DNA from: GCA-2746795 sp964643965 | GTDB lineage: Bacteria > Chloroflexota > Anaerolineae > Promineifilales > Promineifilaceae | Assembly: GCA_964643965.1 (NCBI GenBank) | Contig: CAZXVH010000022.1 | Coordinates: 1 to 52,870, forward strand | Reading direction: 5' to 3' | DNA: 52,870 bases | Part shown: positions 50,566-52,870 of the stretch, piece after piece | Layout of the letters: each line of letters starts with the position of its first letter | How positions within the stretch are numbered: the stretch's first letter is position 1 | The notes under the pieces: model-generated | What the model was told of the DNA's origin: nothing | Databases searched by the model: none | The model's input: only the letters and a program-made list of their open reading frames with translations | Program-made: the position numbers and the translations under genes

Positions 50566-52288
50566 TGCCACCTACACCACGCAATCCCTATTCACCATCA
50601 ACTACGGCCGGGATTTGGAAGCGGAAATCGAGCGCCTGTGCCTGGAAATCAACCGCTATCCGGCGCTCACCGACACCTACGCCGCCCGCTGGCTGGCCGT
50701 CAAACTGTTGGAACAAGACCACGATATCCAGCAAAAATTGTTGACGATGGCAGGCGGCGCTCCCGTCCTCACCCACGCCCAAATGAGCGTCGGCCGTCTG
50801 GCCCAAATTTACGGCGACGATGTGGACGCCATCATCGCCGACCGCCGCTATAGTTGGATCAACGGGCTGGTCGGCAGCGCTGTGCACAAGTCAAAAAACG
50901 CTCAGTTCACGGCATCAGATAAGATCGACCGCTTCATCACCCATCGCGTCTGGGGCATCCTCATTTTCCTGGGGCTGATGTGGATGGTATTTAAGCTCAC
51001 GGCCGATGTGGCCGCGCCGTATGTGGATTGGATTGGCGGGGTGATTGCAGGGCCGCTGACGCATTGGGTAACGGCCGTTGTCACCACAATCGGTCTCGGC
51101 GGTACCTGGGTAGAAAGTTTATTGGTCGATGGCGTCATCGTCGGGGTGGGCGGCGTGCTGGTCTTTGTGCCCGTGCTGATGTCGCTCTACTTTGCCCTGG
51201 CGGTGCTGGAAGATTCCGGTTACATGGCCCGCGCCGCTTTCGTCATGGATTCGCTGATGAACAAAATCGGCCTGCATGGCAAAAGCTTTTTGCCGTTGAT
51301 GGTCGGCTTCGGCTGTTCCGTGCCCGCCATTTACGCCACCCGCACCCTGGAAAACAAAAAAGACCGCATCCTCACGGGGCTGCTCGTGCCCTTTATGAGC
51401 TGCGGCGCTCGTCTGCCGGTGTATGTCTTGTTTGCCGCCATTTTCTTTCCGGCTTTTGCAGGCACGGTGATTTTTGGGCTGTATTTATTGGGCATTGTAA
51501 CGGCCGTTATTCTGGGCATGATCCTGCGCCGCACCGTCTTCCAATCCGACGACCTGGGCGCCTTTGTCATGGAACTGCCTCCTTACCGAATGCCGACCGT
51601 CAAAAGCATCTGGTTCCACATGTGGCAGCGCACCAGAGCGTTCCTGGAAAACGCCTGGACGCTCATCCTCGTCGTCAGCGTCTTCATCTGGCTGCTGATG
51701 TCGATTCCGGTGCAGGGGGAAGGCAGCTTTGCGGAAACGCCGGTAGCAGACAGCGCCTATGCCGCCCTGGCTGGCGTCATCAGCCCGGCGCTGGAACCGG
51801 TGGGCTTTGGCAGTTGGGAAGCCAGCGGGGCGCTCATTTCTGGTTTTGTAGCTAAAGAAGTGGTCGTCAGCACGTTGGCCCAGGTTTATAACGTCGACGC
51901 CCTGCAAGAAGCGGAGGAAACACCCCCCTTTCTGGAAGACGCGGCCTTCATCCTGACCAGTTTTGTCTCCGCCACCATCGACACCCTCAAATCCATCCCG
52001 CTGCTGGTGGGCATCAACCTCTTCGCCGACGAAGCGGAAGAAGCGCCGACTACCCTCATGACCGCCATCAAACAGAGCTTCGACGAGAGCAGCGGCGGTT
52101 ACGGCGCTCTCGCCGCCCTCTCGTTTATGGTCTTTGTCCTCATCTACACCCCCTGCATGGTGGCCATCGCCGCTGAAAAGCAGGAGCTTGGCGTCAAATG
52201 GATGTGGGTCAGCATCATCGGCCAATTTACGCTGGCCTGGGTGATGGCGTTCTTGGTGTTCCAGGGTGGCAAACTACTTATTAGCTAG
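50552..52288 (+). CDS. feoB: FeoB membrane permease part
   Basis: This 578-residue protein starts with the helical domain that normally follows the G domain (about 1-115). The FeoB core with 8-9 membrane segments follows, carrying the two Gate motifs and the cysteines GFGCSVPAIYATRTL and PFMSCGARLPVYVLF. The ATG at 50552 overlaps the GTPase gene by 14 bases. GAGGAA ten bases upstream can serve as ribosome site, so coupled translation of two subunits is plausible. It imports Fe(II), probably with the separate G protein as its switch. Confidence 0.92.
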   Translation: MTTLNATYTTQSLFTINYGRDLEAEIERLCLEINRYPALTDTYAARWLAVKLLEQDHDIQQKLLTMAGGAPVLTHAQMSVGRLAQIYGDDVDAIIADRRYSWINGLVGSAVHKSKNAQFTASDKIDRFITHRVWGILIFLGLMWMVFKLTADVAAPYVDWIGGVIAGPLTHWVTAVVTTIGLGGTWVESLLVDGVIVGVGGVLVFVPVLMSLYFALAVLEDSGYMARAAFVMDSLMNKIGLHGKSFLPLMVGFGCSVPAIYATRTLENKKDRILTGLLVPFMSCGARLPVYVLFAAIFFPAFAGTVIFGLYLLGIVTAVILGMILRRTVFQSDDLGAFVMELPPYRMPTVKSIWFHMWQRTRAFLENAWTLILVVSVFIWLLMSIPVQGEGSFAETPVADSAYAALAGVISPALEPVGFGSWEASGALISGFVAKEVVVSTLAQVYNVDALQEAEETPPFLEDAAFILTSFVSATIDTLKSIPLLVGINLFADEAEEAPTTLMTAIKQSFDESSGGYGALAALSFMVFVLIYTPCMVAIAAEKQELGVKWMWVSIIGQFTLAWVMAFLVFQGGKLLIS

Positions 52289-52354
52289 AGCGAGAGCAAG
52301 AGCTAGAGGAAAAACGGTTGCGTTCCCCTCTAGCTCTTGCTCTATCCTCTCGCT
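52286..52354. repeat. GAGCAAGAGC-word inverted repeat, right of feoB
   Basis: CAAGAGCTAGAGG words are opposed by CCTCTAGCTCTTG. The last 22 bases (52333-52354) match the reverse complement of 48956-48977 exactly. The element begins on the feoB stop codon and ends 11 bases before the next start. Confidence 0.85.
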
Positions 52355-52365
52355 TTCGGGAAATT

Positions 52366-52638
52366 ATGCTAAATCAAATTTTAACTGAAATTCAACAGGC
52401 CAGTGGACCAATTACCATCAACGAACTAAGCCGCAGAATGGGCATCGACAGCAGCGCCCTGCAAGGCATGATCGACTTCTGGGTGCGCAAAGGCCGCCTG
52501 CGCGATGATGATGCGCTGGTGGAAGATGAAGCGGCATGTGATACCGACGCCTGCGGCGACAACTGCTTTGGCCTGAGTGCCTGCCCCTTCACGGCAAAGA
52601 TGCCGAGGTCGTATTCGATTCCGTTGCATGATGTGTGA
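52366..52638 (+). CDS. FeoC-like winged-helix protein
   Basis: This is a 90-residue protein with an N-terminal winged helix (ITINELSRRMGIDSSALQGMIDFWVRKGRL, about 16-45, split over helices). A short Cys-rich tail follows (CDTDACGDNCFGLSACPF, four cysteines), resembling the iron-sulfur loop of FeoC. FeoC is proposed to protect or regulate FeoB. Its place after feoB supports this. The frame extends upstream to 52318 through the repeat; 52366 is the better start. Confidence 0.8.
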   Translation: MLNQILTEIQQASGPITINELSRRMGIDSSALQGMIDFWVRKGRLRDDDALVEDEAACDTDACGDNCFGLSACPFTAKMPRSYSIPLHDV

Positions 52639-52643
52639 TCTGT

Positions 52644-52860
52644 ATGGTAGGGGTGGGACAGGCGGATAACATGTTCGTCATTCCCCGACGACTTCGCTCC
52701 GCCTGTCTCACCCAATTTCCGACGCCTATACCTGGGTAAGGTGAGACGGCCGTTATCGCGCAACATGGTAGGGGTGGGACAGGCGGATAATACGATTGCC
52801 ATTCCCCAACGGCTTCGCTCCGCCTGTCTCACCCAATTCGCTAATACCTGGGTGAGACGG
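52644..52860. repeat. Two tandem copies of an inverted-repeat element at the window end
   Basis: Copy 1 (52644-52747) and copy 2 (52765-52860) share ATGGTAGGGGTGGGACAGGC at the start, CTTCGCTCCGCCTGTCTCAC in the middle and ACCTGGGT...GTGAGACGG at the end. Within each, GTGGGACAGGCGGA faces TCCGCCTGTCTCAC with one mismatch, so each can fold into a long hairpin. One ACGGCCGT lies between them. No gene is seen from 52639 to 52870. Confidence 0.85.
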
Positions 52861-52870
52861 CGCGGAGCCA

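Overview
The window looks like a chromosomal segment of a Chloroflexota bacterium, probably an Anaerolineae-type or related lineage (inference). GC content is moderate. Gene content, the tRNA-tuf-secE-nusG-rplKAJL order and a carotenoid set with a CarH-like regulator fit that group, but no rRNA is present to settle taxonomy. No phage, insertion sequence, CRISPR array or rRNA is visible.

Layout. 0.3-5.3 kb (+): an MBL-fold hydrolase, a winged-helix regulator and a large lipoprotein with YbaY and META domains. 5.5-8.3 kb (-): dnaN, a TPR membrane protein and a Maf pyrophosphatase. 8.4-13.9 kb (-): a translation operon read tRNA-Thr(TGT), tRNA-Tyr, tRNA-Thr(GGT), tuf, rpmG, tRNA-Trp, secE, nusG, rplK, rplA, L10 leader, rplJ, rplL. 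It has a near-consensus promoter at its head and a terminator at its end, and rpoBC does not follow. 14.3-18.2 kb: an unknown membrane-anchored protein, a Tat-signal coiled-coil protein, era and an Lgt-family gene. 18.5-25.6 kb (+): ilvE, an SCP2-type thiolase, a GAF histidine kinase, a PucC-family transporter and dinB. 25.6-32.1 kb: a lipoprotein, an ATP-grasp ligase, lipB-lipA and a large glycosyltransferase-like membrane protein. 32.2-36.2 kb (-): mutS, split inside its Walker A motif by a 437-residue intein. 36.3-39.4 kb: an AT-rich island of toxin-antitoxin genes and broken genes. 39.8-48.8 kb: a light-response and carotenoid cluster with crtB divergent from carH-like, phr, crtI, a cytochrome P450, a GT2 and a lycopene cyclase. 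49.0-52.6 kb (+): a DtxR-type regulator, feoA, a two-piece feoB and a FeoC-like gene.

How the genes work together. The light cluster reads as one programme: a B12-dependent MerR-type repressor controls divergent promoters for phytoene synthase and for photolyase plus later carotenoid steps, ending in a probably hydroxylated and glycosylated cyclic carotenoid. The Feo block is a ferrous-iron uptake operon with its own metal regulator. LipB and LipA form the two-step lipoylation pathway.

Genome-scale signals. The 8-bp palindrome ACGGCCGT occurs about 70 times by eye, where about one is expected, inside genes and between them. It is missing from the whole 8.2-14.3 kb translation operon. It behaves like the cyanobacterial HIP1 repeat. 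A second signal is a set of short-word repeats built in direct or self-complementary arrays. They fill many gene junctions and have also entered the reading frames of mutS, the P450, lipB and crtI without breaking them. A 22-bp perfect inverted repeat of this kind brackets the Feo genes.
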